Assembly (NCBI RefSeq): GCF_031583065.1
Contig: NZ_CP134053.1
Span: 2,480,001-2,544,000, forward strand
Direction of reading: 5' to 3'
Origin: Streptomyces sp. CGMCC 4.7035
GTDB taxonomy: Bacteria; Actinomycetota; Actinomycetes; Streptomycetales; Streptomycetaceae
DNA: 64,000 nucleotides
This document shows, in pieces, positions 26,744 to 34,931 of this stretch. How positions within the stretch are numbered: the first letter of the stretch is position 1; the number at the start of each line of letters is the position of its first letter. The position numbers and the translations under genes are program-made. A model generated the notes under the pieces. That model was not told the origin of the DNA. It saw nothing but the letters and a program-made list of their open reading frames with translations, and searched no databases.

Positions 26744-27062
26744 GATGGCTCTCCTCCAGGGTGCGGGATGGCACTGCTGCGATGCGCTGAGCGCGCGCTC
26801 AGTACCCATGCTACTTATGGGTAACCAAGCTGCCCAGTCCCGGAGGCGGGAGCGGTGAAGGTCACACCTTCGGCGGAGCCGCGACGTGTCCTCCTCTGTG
26901 CCCTCTGATGTGCTCTCTGATGTGCCCCTCGATGGGCACTCAGGTGCACTCCGAGGATCTGGCGTGATCTCGATCGTGATCTCGACGTCGCTGCTTCCGC
27001 TTCCCGGACGCCGTTCGGAGCGGGTGTGGGGGCGACGCGATGGGCGGTGCCCCCTGAAGCCC
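26744..27062. other. Intergenic region upstream of fadA
   Basis: 319 bp with no gene seen. Besides the palindrome at 26787-26802 it holds short direct repeats of the type CTCTGATGTG (26896-26935) and GTGATCTCGA (twice, 26963-26986). Neither strand has convincing codon bias here. Confidence 0.5.
26787..26802. promoter_or_regulatory. Perfect 16-bp palindrome before fadAB (candidate operator)
   Basis: CTGAGCGCGCGCTCAG is its own reverse complement and lies 44-59 bp upstream of the fadA start, where a repressor of a beta-oxidation operon (TetR or GntR type) would bind. Which regulator uses it is unknown. Confidence 0.5.
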
Positions 27063-28337
27063 TCAGCTCCTCGCGGAAAGCGCCGGCAGCAGCACCGGCG
27101 TGACCTGTTCGATCTGCCAGGCCCTGGCCCCGTACCCGGCCAGCACGGCGGCCACCGACGCCGCGTCCAGCGGCTTCGGCGGCTCCCAGCACACCCGTCG
27201 CACCGTGTCCGGCGCGATCAGGTTCTCCTGCGGCATGTTCAGCTGCTCGGCCAGCGCCGACACCGCGGCCCGCGCGGCGGACAGCCGTGCCGCGGCGGCG
27301 GGGTCCTTGTCGGCCCAGGCGCGCGGCGGCGGGGGCCCGGTCACCGGCTGGCCCGGCTGCGGCAGCTCGGTCTCCGACAGCGCCTTGGCGCGGTCGATCG
27401 CGGTCTGCCACTGCTCCAGCTGGCGGCGGCCCATGCGGTGCCCGAAGCCGTTCACCGAGGCCAGGGCGTGCACGTTCGGCGGGAGGGCGAGCGCCGCCTC
27501 GACGATCGCCGCGTCCCCGAGCACCTTGCCCGGCGAGACATCCCGGCGCTGCGCGATCCGGTCCCGGGTCTGCCACAGCTCCCGGACGGCCGCCATCTGC
27601 CGGCGGCGGCGCACCTTGTGCATCCCGGACGTACGGCGCCAGGGGTCCTTGCGCGGCTCCGCCGGCGGTGCGGAGGCGATCGCCTCGAACTCCTGCTGGG
27701 CCCATTCCAGCTTCCCCTGCCGGTCCAGCTCCTTCTCCAGGGCGTCCCGCAGGTCGACGAGCAGTTCGACGTCGAGGGCGGCGTAGCGCAGCCAGGGCTC
27801 GGGCAGGGGCCGCGTCGACCAGTCGACGGCCGAGTGCCCCTTCTCCAGGACGAAGCCCAGAACGCTCTCGACCATGGCGCCGAGCCCCACCCGCGGGAAC
27901 CCGGCCAGGCGCCCGGCCAGCTCGGTGTCGAACAGGCGGGTGGGCACCATGCCTATCTCGCGCAGACACGGCAGGTCCTGGGTGGCGGCGTGCAGCACCC
28001 ACTCCACACCGGAGATCGCCTCGCCCAGGCCCGACAGATCGGAGCAGGCCGCGGGGTCGATCAGCGCGGTGCCCGCGCCCTGACGGCGCAGCTGCACCAG
28101 ATAGGCGCGCTGGCCGTACCGGTAGCCGGACGCGCGTTCGGCGTCGACGGCGACAGGGCCGCTGCCCGCGGCGAAGGCCGCGATCACCTCGGCGAGCGAG
28201 GCGTCGTCGGCGATCACGGGCGGAATGCCGTCTCGCGGCTCGAGCAAGGGGATCGGCGCCGTTTCGACGTCGTCCGGAGGGGCGCCTCCGGTGGTTCGCA
28301 GTGGGCTGTCTGCTGCGGTCTCTTGGGCGTCGGTCAC
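27063..28337 (-). CDS. rnd: Ribonuclease D-like 3'-5' exonuclease
   Basis: 424 residues. The DEDDy exonuclease domain has Exo I VAVDAERASGYRYG, Exo II LHAATQDLPCL and Exo III YAALDVELLVDL (Tyr-x3-Asp); an HRDC domain follows (about 215-295, ELWQTRDRIAQRRDV...NGFGHRMGRRQLEQW), then a C-terminal domain found in actinobacterial homologues. Expected to trim 3' ends of structured RNAs such as tRNA precursors. GTG start at 28337 with only a weak ribosome-binding site. A perfect 34-bp palindrome separates it from the regulator gene upstream, so it probably has its own promoter. Confidence 0.88.
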   Translation of the reverse strand: MTDAQETAADSPLRTTGGAPPDDVETAPIPLLEPRDGIPPVIADDASLAEVIAAFAAGSGPVAVDAERASGYRYGQRAYLVQLRRQGAGTALIDPAACSDLSGLGEAISGVEWVLHAATQDLPCLREIGMVPTRLFDTELAGRLAGFPRVGLGAMVESVLGFVLEKGHSAVDWSTRPLPEPWLRYAALDVELLVDLRDALEKELDRQGKLEWAQQEFEAIASAPPAEPRKDPWRRTSGMHKVRRRRQMAAVRELWQTRDRIAQRRDVSPGKVLGDAAIVEAALALPPNVHALASVNGFGHRMGRRQLEQWQTAIDRAKALSETELPQPGQPVTGPPPPRAWADKDPAAAARLSAARAAVSALAEQLNMPQENLIAPDTVRRVCWEPPKPLDAASVAAVLAGYGARAWQIEQVTPVLLPALSARS

Positions 28338-28363
28338 CTGTCAAGGGTATCCGTGATGGGACT

Positions 28364-28397
28364 GAGCCCGCCGACGGAACGTTCCGTCGGCGGGCTC
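28364..28397. terminator. Perfect 34-bp palindrome (terminator)
   Basis: GAGCCCGCCGACGGAAC runs directly into its exact complement, giving a 17-bp arm on each side with no unpaired loop. It lies between two minus-strand genes, 162 bp after the regulator stop and 27 bp before the RNase D start. Confidence 0.75.
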
Positions 28398-28558
28398 TGG
28401 AGGGGCGTAAACCAGTCATGTGTCACACGTGTCAGTGAAAGGTTCAGGTGTCCGCGCTTGACGTGGCGCGATGGGATATCAGGGCGACGGGCGCTCCGGA
28501 CTCGGGTCGGCGGCGGCTCGATGCGGACCCGGACCGGGGCGTGAGGGATCGGATGGGG

Positions 28559-29221
28559 TCAGTGGATGATGCCGGTGCGCAGGGCCACGGCCACCATCCC
28601 GGCACGGTCACCCGTGCCGAGCTTGCGGGCGATGCGGGCGAGGTGGCTCTTGACGGTCAGCGCGGACAGGCCCATGGAGACGCCGATCGCCTTGTTCGAC
28701 TGGCCCTCCGCGACCAGTCGCAGCACCTCGACCTCGCGGCCGGACAGTTCGCGGTAGCCGCCCGGGTGGCTCGGGGCACCCGGGGGGCGGCGGTGCAGAC
28801 GCGCGGCGGCGGCGCCGATGGGGGCGGCGCCCGGTCGGGTGGGGAGCCCGACGTTGGTGCGCGTACCGGTGACGACATAGCCCTTCACACCGCCCGCGAG
28901 GGCGTTGCGGACGGCACCGATGTCGTCGGCGGCCGACAGGGCGAGACCGTTGGGCCAGCCCGCGGCGCGGGTCTCCGACAGGAGGGTGAGGCCGGAGCCG
29001 TCGGGCAGGTGGACGTCGGCGACGCAGATGTCGCGCGGGTTGCCGATACGGGGACGGGCCTCCGCGATGGACGACGCCTCGATGACGTCGCGCACTCCGA
29101 GCGCCCAGAGGTGGCGGGTGACGGTGGATCGGACCCGTGGGTCGGCCACGACCACCATGGCGGTCGGTTTGTTCGGGCGGTAGGCGACCAGGCTTGCGGG
29201 CTGCTCGAGGAGAACGGACAC
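28559..29221 (-). CDS. LuxR/NarL-type response regulator
   Basis: 220 residues: a receiver-like domain (about 20-115) with the likely phospho-acceptor in CVADVHLPDGSG and the conserved Lys in GGVKGYV, a Pro/Arg-rich linker, and a C-terminal LuxR helix-turn-helix (LSGREVEVLRLVAEGQSNKAIGVSMGLSALTVKSHLARIARKLG). The N-terminal acidic pair is reduced to one Asp (VVVADPRV), so phosphorylation may be atypical. No sensor kinase gene is adjacent; it is an orphan regulator. GTG start at 29221 after AGGAGG. Targets unknown. Confidence 0.85.
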   Translation of the reverse strand: MSVLLEQPASLVAYRPNKPTAMVVVADPRVRSTVTRHLWALGVRDVIEASSIAEARPRIGNPRDICVADVHLPDGSGLTLLSETRAAGWPNGLALSAADDIGAVRNALAGGVKGYVVTGTRTNVGLPTRPGAAPIGAAAARLHRRPPGAPSHPGGYRELSGREVEVLRLVAEGQSNKAIGVSMGLSALTVKSHLARIARKLGTGDRAGMVAVALRTGIIH

Positions 29222-29477
29222 CAGGCCTCCTGGGGTGGCGGGACGGGGCCGGCTCTGGGGATGAAGCCGGGACGAACCGTGCTTTCAAGGTCACAGTCGT
29301 CTTCGGCATCAAACTCGTGCTCCTTTAGAGAATGATCACGATTTGGTGAGTAACAATCCGGGCAATTCGGACGCGCGAGCGATCAAGTGAAGATCGAGTC
29401 GGTTCGCTCCGTTGCCGATACGGGGCCGAAAGTGGTCGTATCGACAAAGAGATGGCAAGGATCTTCAACCTGGAATT

Positions 29478-29521
29478 GACGAGGGCCGTGCCGCACACGC
29501 GCGTGCGGCACGGCCCTCGTC
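29478..29521. terminator. 19-bp perfect hairpin after DUF3000 gene
   Basis: The arms 29478-29496 and 29503-29521 (GACGAGGGCCGTGCCGCAC and its exact complement) enclose a 6-nt loop. It sits 68 bp beyond the minus-strand DUF3000 stop and overlaps the first copy of the adjacent 12-bp tandem repeat. Confidence 0.75.
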
Positions 29522-29575
29522 ACGGCCCTGGTCATGGCCCTGGTCATGGCCCTCGTCACGGCCCTCGTCACGGCC
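29516..29575. repeat. Five tandem 12-bp repeats
   Basis: Units start at 29516, 29528, 29540, 29552 and 29564: CTCGTCACGGCC in units 1, 4 and 5, CTGGTCATGGCC in units 2 and 3. Each unit partly matches an arm of the adjoining hairpin, so alternative foldings are possible. They end 13 bp before the DUF3000 stop codon. The rest of 29222-29588 is AT-richer promoter DNA of the regulator gene, with no gene seen. Confidence 0.8.
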
Positions 29576-29588
29576 GGCTGCGGCGGCG

Positions 29589-30257
29589 TCAGCGGGACTG
29601 CGGCCCCCGTCGCTGCGGCAGCGTCACCACCGAGGCGTCGCCCGGGCCCGCCGGGGGCAGGCCCGCCACCTGGGACAGCAGGTCGCACCAGGAGGCGAGG
29701 TGGGCGGCCGTGTCCGGGATGCCGCCGAGGCCCTCGCGGGGCGTCCAGGAGGCGCGGATCTCGATCTGGGAGGCGGCCGGGCGGCTGGCGAGCCCGCCGA
29801 AGTAGTGCGAACTCGCACGCGTGACGGTGCCGCTCGGCTCGCCGTACGACAGTCCGCGGGCCTGGAGCGCGCCGGTCAGCCAGGACCAGCACACCTCGGG
29901 CAGCAGCGGGTCCGCGGCCATCTCCGCCTCGAGCTCCGCGCGTACCAGCGTCACCAGACGGAAGGTGCCCTGCCAGGCGTCGTGCCCCGCCGGGTCGTGC
30001 AGCAGGACGAGGCGCCCGTCGGCCAGGTCCTCCTCGTCCTCGACGACCGCGGCCTCCAGCGCGTACGCGTACTGGGCGAGCCGCTGCGGCGGGCGCGTGG
30101 GCTCGATCTCGATCTCCGGCCGCAGTCGCGCGGCCTTCAGCGCGTCGACCGCGGCGCGGAAGGGCGGCGGAGCCGTGTCCAACTCATCCCGTTCCCCCTC
30201 CTCCGCGTCGTCCATTCCGTCAGCGCCGTCCGTCAGTCGTCCCTGAGCCGCAGCCAT
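29589..30257 (-). CDS. DUF3000 conserved actinobacterial protein
   Basis: 222 residues of a family conserved in actinobacteria and of unknown function. Recognisable are PPPFRAAVDALKAARLRPEIEIEPTRPPQRLAQYAYAL, VLLHDPAGHDAWQGTFRLVTLVRAELE, DPLLPEVCWSWLTGAL and GGLASRPAASQIEIRASWTP. No signal peptide or membrane segment. The ATG at 30257 lacks a clear ribosome-binding site and may be leaderless; an internal ATG (MDDAEEGERDEL) is an alternative start. It diverges from hemE, an arrangement conserved in streptomycetes. Confidence 0.82.
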   Translation of the reverse strand: MAAAQGRLTDGADGMDDAEEGERDELDTAPPPFRAAVDALKAARLRPEIEIEPTRPPQRLAQYAYALEAAVVEDEEDLADGRLVLLHDPAGHDAWQGTFRLVTLVRAELEAEMAADPLLPEVCWSWLTGALQARGLSYGEPSGTVTRASSHYFGGLASRPAASQIEIRASWTPREGLGGIPDTAAHLASWCDLLSQVAGLPPAGPGDASVVTLPQRRGPQSR

Positions 30258-30423
30258 GCGGGGAAGGTTAAGGGGAAGAAAGCGATTTCGCAGGTAGAGA
30301 CACCCTCTGCCTCCGGCGGTTGGCCGGGAATGGCGGGGTTCGGCCATGGCCGTTGCCGTCGGGGGTGTGGCCGTGGGCCGGTTCGCCGGGCGGATCGGTT
30401 CGAGTGGCGGCCGCCGGTCGCTT

Positions 30424-30463
30424 GTGGCTGGTCGCGCAGTTCCCCGCGCCCCTTTCGGGGCGC
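30424..30463. repeat. Streptomyces intergenic palindromic repeat, copy 2
   Basis: The 30-bp core (30424-30453) matches 6381-6410 at 29 of 30 positions and ends in a hairpin GCGCCCC-TTTC-GGGGCGC (30446-30463). It lies between divergent genes, so it cannot be a terminator for either; it may be a mobile or structural repeat. Confidence 0.75.
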
Positions 30464-30529
30464 GGCCCGCCCTATCGGGCGTCGGCGCCCCCGGAACTCG
30501 CTGTCCGCGCAACGTGCGAGACTTTTGGC

Positions 30530-31597
30530 GTGAGTGTCAATGACCGCCCCGCCACGGGCCAGCCGACAGCGACGTACGACTCCGCCTTCCTGAAGGCGTG
30601 CAGGCGCGAGCCCGTCCCGCACACCCCGGTGTGGTTCATGCGGCAGGCCGGGCGGTCCCTGCCGGAGTACCGCAAGGTGCGCGAGGGCATCCCGATGCTG
30701 GAGTCCTGCATGCGGCCCGAGCTGGTCACCGAGATCACACTCCAGCCTGTCCGCCGGCACGGCGTGGACGCGGCGATCTACTACAGCGACATCGTCGTCC
30801 CCCTCAAGGCCATCGGCGTCGACCTCGACATCAAGCCCGGCGTCGGCCCGGTCGTCGAGCACCCGATCCGCTCCCGCGCCGACCTGGCGCAGCTGCGCGA
30901 TCTGACCCCCGAGGACGTCTCGTACGTCACCGAGGCCATCGGACTGCTCACCGCCGAACTGGGCGCGACCCCGCTGATCGGCTTCGCGGGCGCACCCTTC
31001 ACCCTGGCCAGCTACCTCATCGAGGGCGGCCCGTCGCGGACGTACGAGAACACCAAGGCGATCATGTACGGCGACCCGCAGCTGTGGGCCGACCTGCTGG
31101 ACCGGCTCGCGGACATCACGGCCGCCTTCCTGAAGGTCCAGATCGAAGCGGGTGCCTCGGCGGTCCAGCTGTTCGACTCGTGGGCGGGCGCCCTCGCCCC
31201 CGCCGACTACCGTCGCTCGGTGCTGCCCGCCTCGGCCAAGGTCTTCCGGGCCGTCGAGGGGTACGGCGTGCCGCGCATCCACTTCGGCGTCGGCACCGGC
31301 GAGCTGCTCGGCCTGATGGGAGAGGCCGGCGCGGATGTCGTCGGCGTCGACTGGCGCGTCCCGCTCGACGAGGCGGCCCGCCGTGTCGGCCCGGGCAAGG
31401 CCCTCCAGGGCAACCTCGACTCGGCGATCCTCTTCGCTCCGCGGGAGGTCATCGAGGCCAAGGCCCGCGAGGTGCTCGACGCCGCCGCCGGTCTCGAAGG
31501 CCATGTCTTCAACCTCGGCCACGGCGTCATGCCGTCCACCGACCCGGACGCCCTCACCCGGCTCGTGGAGTACGTCCACGCACAGACGGCGCGCTGA
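30530..31597 (+). CDS. hemE: Uroporphyrinogen decarboxylase
   Basis: 355-residue cytoplasmic enzyme converting uroporphyrinogen III to coproporphyrinogen III. Signatures: [19 protein letters not shown] near residue 35, [32 protein letters not shown] and [12 protein letters not shown], plus the C-terminal [13 protein letters not shown]. The GTG at 30530 (start [10 protein letters not shown]) has no Shine-Dalgarno, so a leaderless transcript is likely. It supplies substrate to the CgoX and HemQ enzymes encoded at 38990-41189. Confidence 0.95.
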   Translation: MSVNDRPATGQPTATYDSAFLKACRREPVPHTPVWFMRQAGRSLPEYRKVREGIPMLESCMRPELVTEITLQPVRRHGVDAAIYYSDIVVPLKAIGVDLDIKPGVGPVVEHPIRSRADLAQLRDLTPEDVSYVTEAIGLLTAELGATPLIGFAGAPFTLASYLIEGGPSRTYENTKAIMYGDPQLWADLLDRLADITAAFLKVQIEAGASAVQLFDSWAGALAPADYRRSVLPASAKVFRAVEGYGVPRIHFGVGTGELLGLMGEAGADVVGVDWRVPLDEAARRVGPGKALQGNLDSAILFAPREVIEAKAREVLDAAAGLEGHVFNLGHGVMPSTDPDALTRLVEYVHAQTAR

Positions 31598-31705
31598 TCC
31601 GCCCCGTCGCAAGGGGCGCAGCGGCCGGTGCGAAGACAACGTTCCCATGGCGTCGACCCGTGTGAGCGTGTGAGCGGCCGGCGCTGCCCGGCGCTTTGAC
31701 GCGAA

Positions 31706-31734
31706 CACCCGCCCCGCGTCACGCGGAGCGGGTG
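31706..31734. terminator. Bidirectional hairpin between hemE and protease
   Basis: CACCCGCCCCGCG (31706-31718) pairs with CGCGGAGCGGGTG (31722-31734) over 13 bp with one mismatch and a 3-nt loop, between convergent genes. Confidence 0.75.
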
Positions 31735-31769
31735 CTCGTGGGGCCGGTCTCTCAGGGCGTTGCCGCCGG

Positions 31770-31808
31770 GGTCGCTACTTCCGGTCGCTACTTCCGGTCG
31801 CTACTTCG
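31770..31808. repeat. Three tandem 13-bp repeats spanning a stop codon
   Basis: GGTCGCTACTTCC at 31770 and 31783 and GGTCGCTACTTCG at 31796. The last copy contains the TAG stop of the minus-strand protease gene, so the 3' end of that gene has been duplicated twice into the untranslated region. Confidence 0.85.
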
Positions 31809-33780
31809 GTGCGACGAGCATGCTTTTGGCCCCGAAGGCGGTGCCGGTATGCGCGTACATGGTGGTCTCGCCGTCGGTCCGGCGGACGACGAGGTCGTCC
31901 GGCCGGCCGTCGGAGTCGTAGCTGCCCGCAGTCATCGCCGCGGCGCGGGTCCAGGTGCTGCGGGGCGCGGCCATCTGGATCTGCCTGCCCAGGCTGCGGG
32001 GACCGGTTTCCCGGAACTGGGAGACCTTTCCGTTCGACCAGCGCACCAGGACGTCCCAGTTGGCGCCCCCGGTGAAGTTGCCCGCGGTCACCAGCGTGGC
32101 CTGCTTCCAGGCGGTGTTCGGCTTCAGCAACCGGTGTTCGGTGCCGAAGCCCCTGTCTCCGACCCCCGTGTAGTCGGTGACTTCGCCGTCGTTCCAGCGC
32201 ACCAGCAGGTCGGTGACGTTGTTCGCGGTGCCGAAGCTGCCTCCGGATATCTGGGCCGCGGACTTCCAGACCGAGCCGGCGCCCGCCAGCTTGATCCCGC
32301 CGGCCAGGCCCTGGGTGCCGACGTCCGGGAAATTCCTCACCTCCCCGTTGTTCCATACGGCCATCAGATCCGAGCCACTGCCGCCGGAGAAGTCACCACC
32401 GGTGAGTGACTTCACGTTCTTCCAGGTGGCGTTGGGCGCGGCCAGTCGGCGCCGGCCGACGAAGCCGCCTTCGCCGTCTCCGGTGTAGAGCGTGACCTCG
32501 CCGGTGGTCCAGACCACGATCAGATCACCCTTGTTGTCCCCGGTGTACTCGCCGGACGCCAGCAGCCTGGCGCTGGTCCAGGTGCCTCCGCTGCCCATGG
32601 AGAACGGCAGCGGAGGCTGCTGGTAGGAACTGCCATGAGCGATGTGCTGGTTGTTCTTCGCCTCGTCGTACAGGCGGAAGAACCAGTCGCCGTACATGGG
32701 GCTGTAGGTGAGCCAGTCGACGTTGGCGTCGTTGCCGCCGCCGTTGTAGCCACCGACGTTTCCGATGATGTCTCCGGTCCCGGCGGCCCAGTCGACCTTC
32801 GAGAACCAGGGGCCGCCGGAAGTGCCGCCCCACATGCCGCGGCACTTGGCCTGGATCTGGTAGAAGCCGGGCAGCGCCTCCGTCTGCGCGGGGCAGCGCA
32901 CGGCGCGGTCCTCGGGGTTGTGGCTGGACGGGTAGCCGACCATCGTCACCTTGTTGAGGTAACCCGGGGTGCGGAGCAGCCTGTTCGCGCCCACCACGTC
33001 CTGCGCGTTCTTACCGCTCTGTGACGGCTGGAGCCCGCCGAACGCGAAGTCCAGGTCCGAGTCGGCCTTCTTGGAGTTGTGGACGTACAGGCTCTCGGCG
33101 AACCAGTCGGCGATCCGGTAGAACCCGTACGGCTGCTTGTCCAGCGTGAACTCGGTGCGGTACGAGGGGACGAAGACCGCCTTGCCGCCGGCGCAGTGCC
33201 CCGCGGTCAGGATCAGATTGTGACCGGGGCTCTCCACCACGCTGGCCGAGCACCTGTGTGCGTGCATGTCGCCGGTGGTCGGGTCCTTCGCGTAGGTGAA
33301 GATCGTCCCGACGGACTTCAGCCCGAGGAAGTGCTCCGCGGTCGGCATGTCGGCTGTCGCCCGGAGGGCGCCCGGCACGGCTTGCTGCGGCAAGGTCCCG
33401 GTACTCGCGTCCGAGGCCTCGGGGGGCGGTGCCGGGTCGGTGGCCGAGGCCATGCGCCCAGGTGTCCAGAAGCGGATGGCGTCCGCGTCCGACCAATTCC
33501 CGCCGTCGGCTTTCGTCGGGGGAGCCGCGTTCGTGCTCCCCGAGGTCGCGGGCGCGGGCTTGCCTGCCTGTGTCGGAGACGGAGGCAGGGGAGAGGCTGA
33601 AGACCCGGGTCCCGACGGAGCGCCGACGGACGGCTTGCCGGGCGGCAGTGTCACAGCCGGCCGGTGGGGCGCTGGTGTGAGCTCGTGGGCATGGGCGAGG
33701 CCCCCTCCGCCCGCGAGGAACAGAGCGGTCCCGGCTGCCGAGACCACCAGGCGGGATCTTCGTATGGGTGAGGTTTCCAA
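31801..33780 (-). CDS. Secreted trypsin-like serine protease with FG-GAP C-terminus
   Basis: 659 residues: signal peptide (RRSRLVVSAAGTALFLAGGGGLAHA), a Pro/Ser/Thr-rich stalk of about 100 residues, then a chymotrypsin-fold domain with catalytic His in LILTAGHCAGG, Asp in DSDLDFAFGG and Ser in MWGGTSGGPWF. The last 240 residues are five FG-GAP/VCBS-like repeats of about 48 residues (GDFSGGSGSDLMAVWNNGEV and similar), probably a propeller. The frame opens with TTG at 33780, with a weak upstream site, so the exact start is uncertain. It follows a gene for an anchored surface protein on the same strand. Substrate unknown. Confidence 0.85.
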   Translation of the reverse strand: METSPIRRSRLVVSAAGTALFLAGGGGLAHAHELTPAPHRPAVTLPPGKPSVGAPSGPGSSASPLPPSPTQAGKPAPATSGSTNAAPPTKADGGNWSDADAIRFWTPGRMASATDPAPPPEASDASTGTLPQQAVPGALRATADMPTAEHFLGLKSVGTIFTYAKDPTTGDMHAHRCSASVVESPGHNLILTAGHCAGGKAVFVPSYRTEFTLDKQPYGFYRIADWFAESLYVHNSKKADSDLDFAFGGLQPSQSGKNAQDVVGANRLLRTPGYLNKVTMVGYPSSHNPEDRAVRCPAQTEALPGFYQIQAKCRGMWGGTSGGPWFSKVDWAAGTGDIIGNVGGYNGGGNDANVDWLTYSPMYGDWFFRLYDEAKNNQHIAHGSSYQQPPLPFSMGSGGTWTSARLLASGEYTGDNKGDLIVVWTTGEVTLYTGDGEGGFVGRRRLAAPNATWKNVKSLTGGDFSGGSGSDLMAVWNNGEVRNFPDVGTQGLAGGIKLAGAGSVWKSAAQISGGSFGTANNVTDLLVRWNDGEVTDYTGVGDRGFGTEHRLLKPNTAWKQATLVTAGNFTGGANWDVLVRWSNGKVSQFRETGPRSLGRQIQMAAPRSTWTRAAAMTAGSYDSDGRPDDLVVRRTDGETTMYAHTGTAFGAKSMLVAPK

Positions 33781-33932
33781 GAAATACTTTCTGACTCGTG
33801 GGACACAACTGCCTCTGGACCGGGTTCGGTCAGAGGGGGCGAGTGAGGTCAGGGACGGCGGCGGGCGCGGCGTGCGTCAGCCCGTGACAGGCTTCGGGCC
33901 GCCGGGCGAGCCGCACCGTGCCGGATCCGCGG

Positions 33933-34823
33933 CTACGCGGAGGCAGCGGCCTTGCGTGAACGGCGGCGCACCGCGATCCCACCACCCGCGGTGAGCGCCA
34001 CGACCCCGGCCGCGACGACGCCACCGATCATCCAGGGGCGGCCCTGTGCGACGGGTTCGCCGGCCACGGTCACGCGCTGCCTGGTGGTCTGCTGCCCATG
34101 GTGGCTGACAACGGTCAGCATGTAATGCCCCTTGGGAATGTCGTTGCGCACCGTCGTGTGGCCCGCATAGAGCGTGGCGCCGTCGTCGCACTTGCATCCG
34201 GGGTCGTCGGCGCTGTCCGTTCGGATGGTCAAGGCGCCCTTGAAGATCGGGGACGTCACCGTCAGGGAGTCCTCGTCCGGTACGGGCCGCAGGTCGGTGA
34301 GGACTACCAGAGCCTCACTGCCCGGCCGTACGGCGGCAGGGATGCCGCTGCCGGGGAACGCGTCCTTCGGGCCGATGACGAACCGACCGATCTTCGCGGA
34401 GCCCGCAGCGGCGACCTTGAGCCGCGCGGTGGCGACGGTTCGGCCGTGGCTGGTCGCGGTGACGGGGTAGATGCCGGGGTGAAGACCGGGGCGGATGCGG
34501 TGCCGTGACCCCGGCCCGTCGACCTGGACGGAGCGTGTCGCCCCCTTCTGCACGGGAGTGAGAGTGATCGGTTCCACCAAGGCGGGAGAGGCGACCGTCA
34601 CGAGGTCCCAACCCGGAGGCATCCCCTCGACGCTGAATCGGACCGCTCCACCTGCCTCGACGAGCCGGCCCAGGGGCGCGAAGTACTCCAGGTGAGCTCC
34701 GGCGGACGGACTGCCGGTGGCGGTGGGCCCCGCCCCCTCGGCCGACGCCCCGGCCGCCGGCCCCAGTAACGGCGCCAAGACAAGACCGGTGACGGAAATG
34801 CCCCGAACTGCGCTGCGGAACAA
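33933..34823 (-). CDS. Membrane-anchored surface protein, function unknown
   Basis: 296 residues: signal peptide (GISVTGLVLAPLLGPAAGASA), an extracellular beta-rich region with two Ig-like stretches (about 40-130 and 145-245; one holds a CKC motif), then a single C-terminal helix (MIGGVVAAGVVALTAGGGIAV) and a basic tail RRRSRKAAASA. No LPXTG-type sorting motif precedes the helix, so it is a type I membrane protein, not sortase-linked. TTG start at 34823 is supported by AGGGGGA just upstream. It lies 152 bp before the protease gene on the same strand and may be its partner or substrate (inference). Confidence 0.75.
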   Translation of the reverse strand: MFRSAVRGISVTGLVLAPLLGPAAGASAEGAGPTATGSPSAGAHLEYFAPLGRLVEAGGAVRFSVEGMPPGWDLVTVASPALVEPITLTPVQKGATRSVQVDGPGSRHRIRPGLHPGIYPVTATSHGRTVATARLKVAAAGSAKIGRFVIGPKDAFPGSGIPAAVRPGSEALVVLTDLRPVPDEDSLTVTSPIFKGALTIRTDSADDPGCKCDDGATLYAGHTTVRNDIPKGHYMLTVVSHHGQQTTRQRVTVAGEPVAQGRPWMIGGVVAAGVVALTAGGGIAVRRRSRKAAASA

Positions 34824-34931
34824 CGATCCCCCTGCCCGGATCAGAGATGGATGCTCGTCAGGGAAGAGGGCAGTGTCGCGGAGAAGGTTGCGCGGACTCG
34901 TGATGCGCGTGGACGCGTGCGTCTGCCGTCC

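Noticed and set aside
29516..29575. Tandem 12-bp repeats considered as a CRISPR array
   Set aside because: Units are contiguous without spacers and no cas gene is present.
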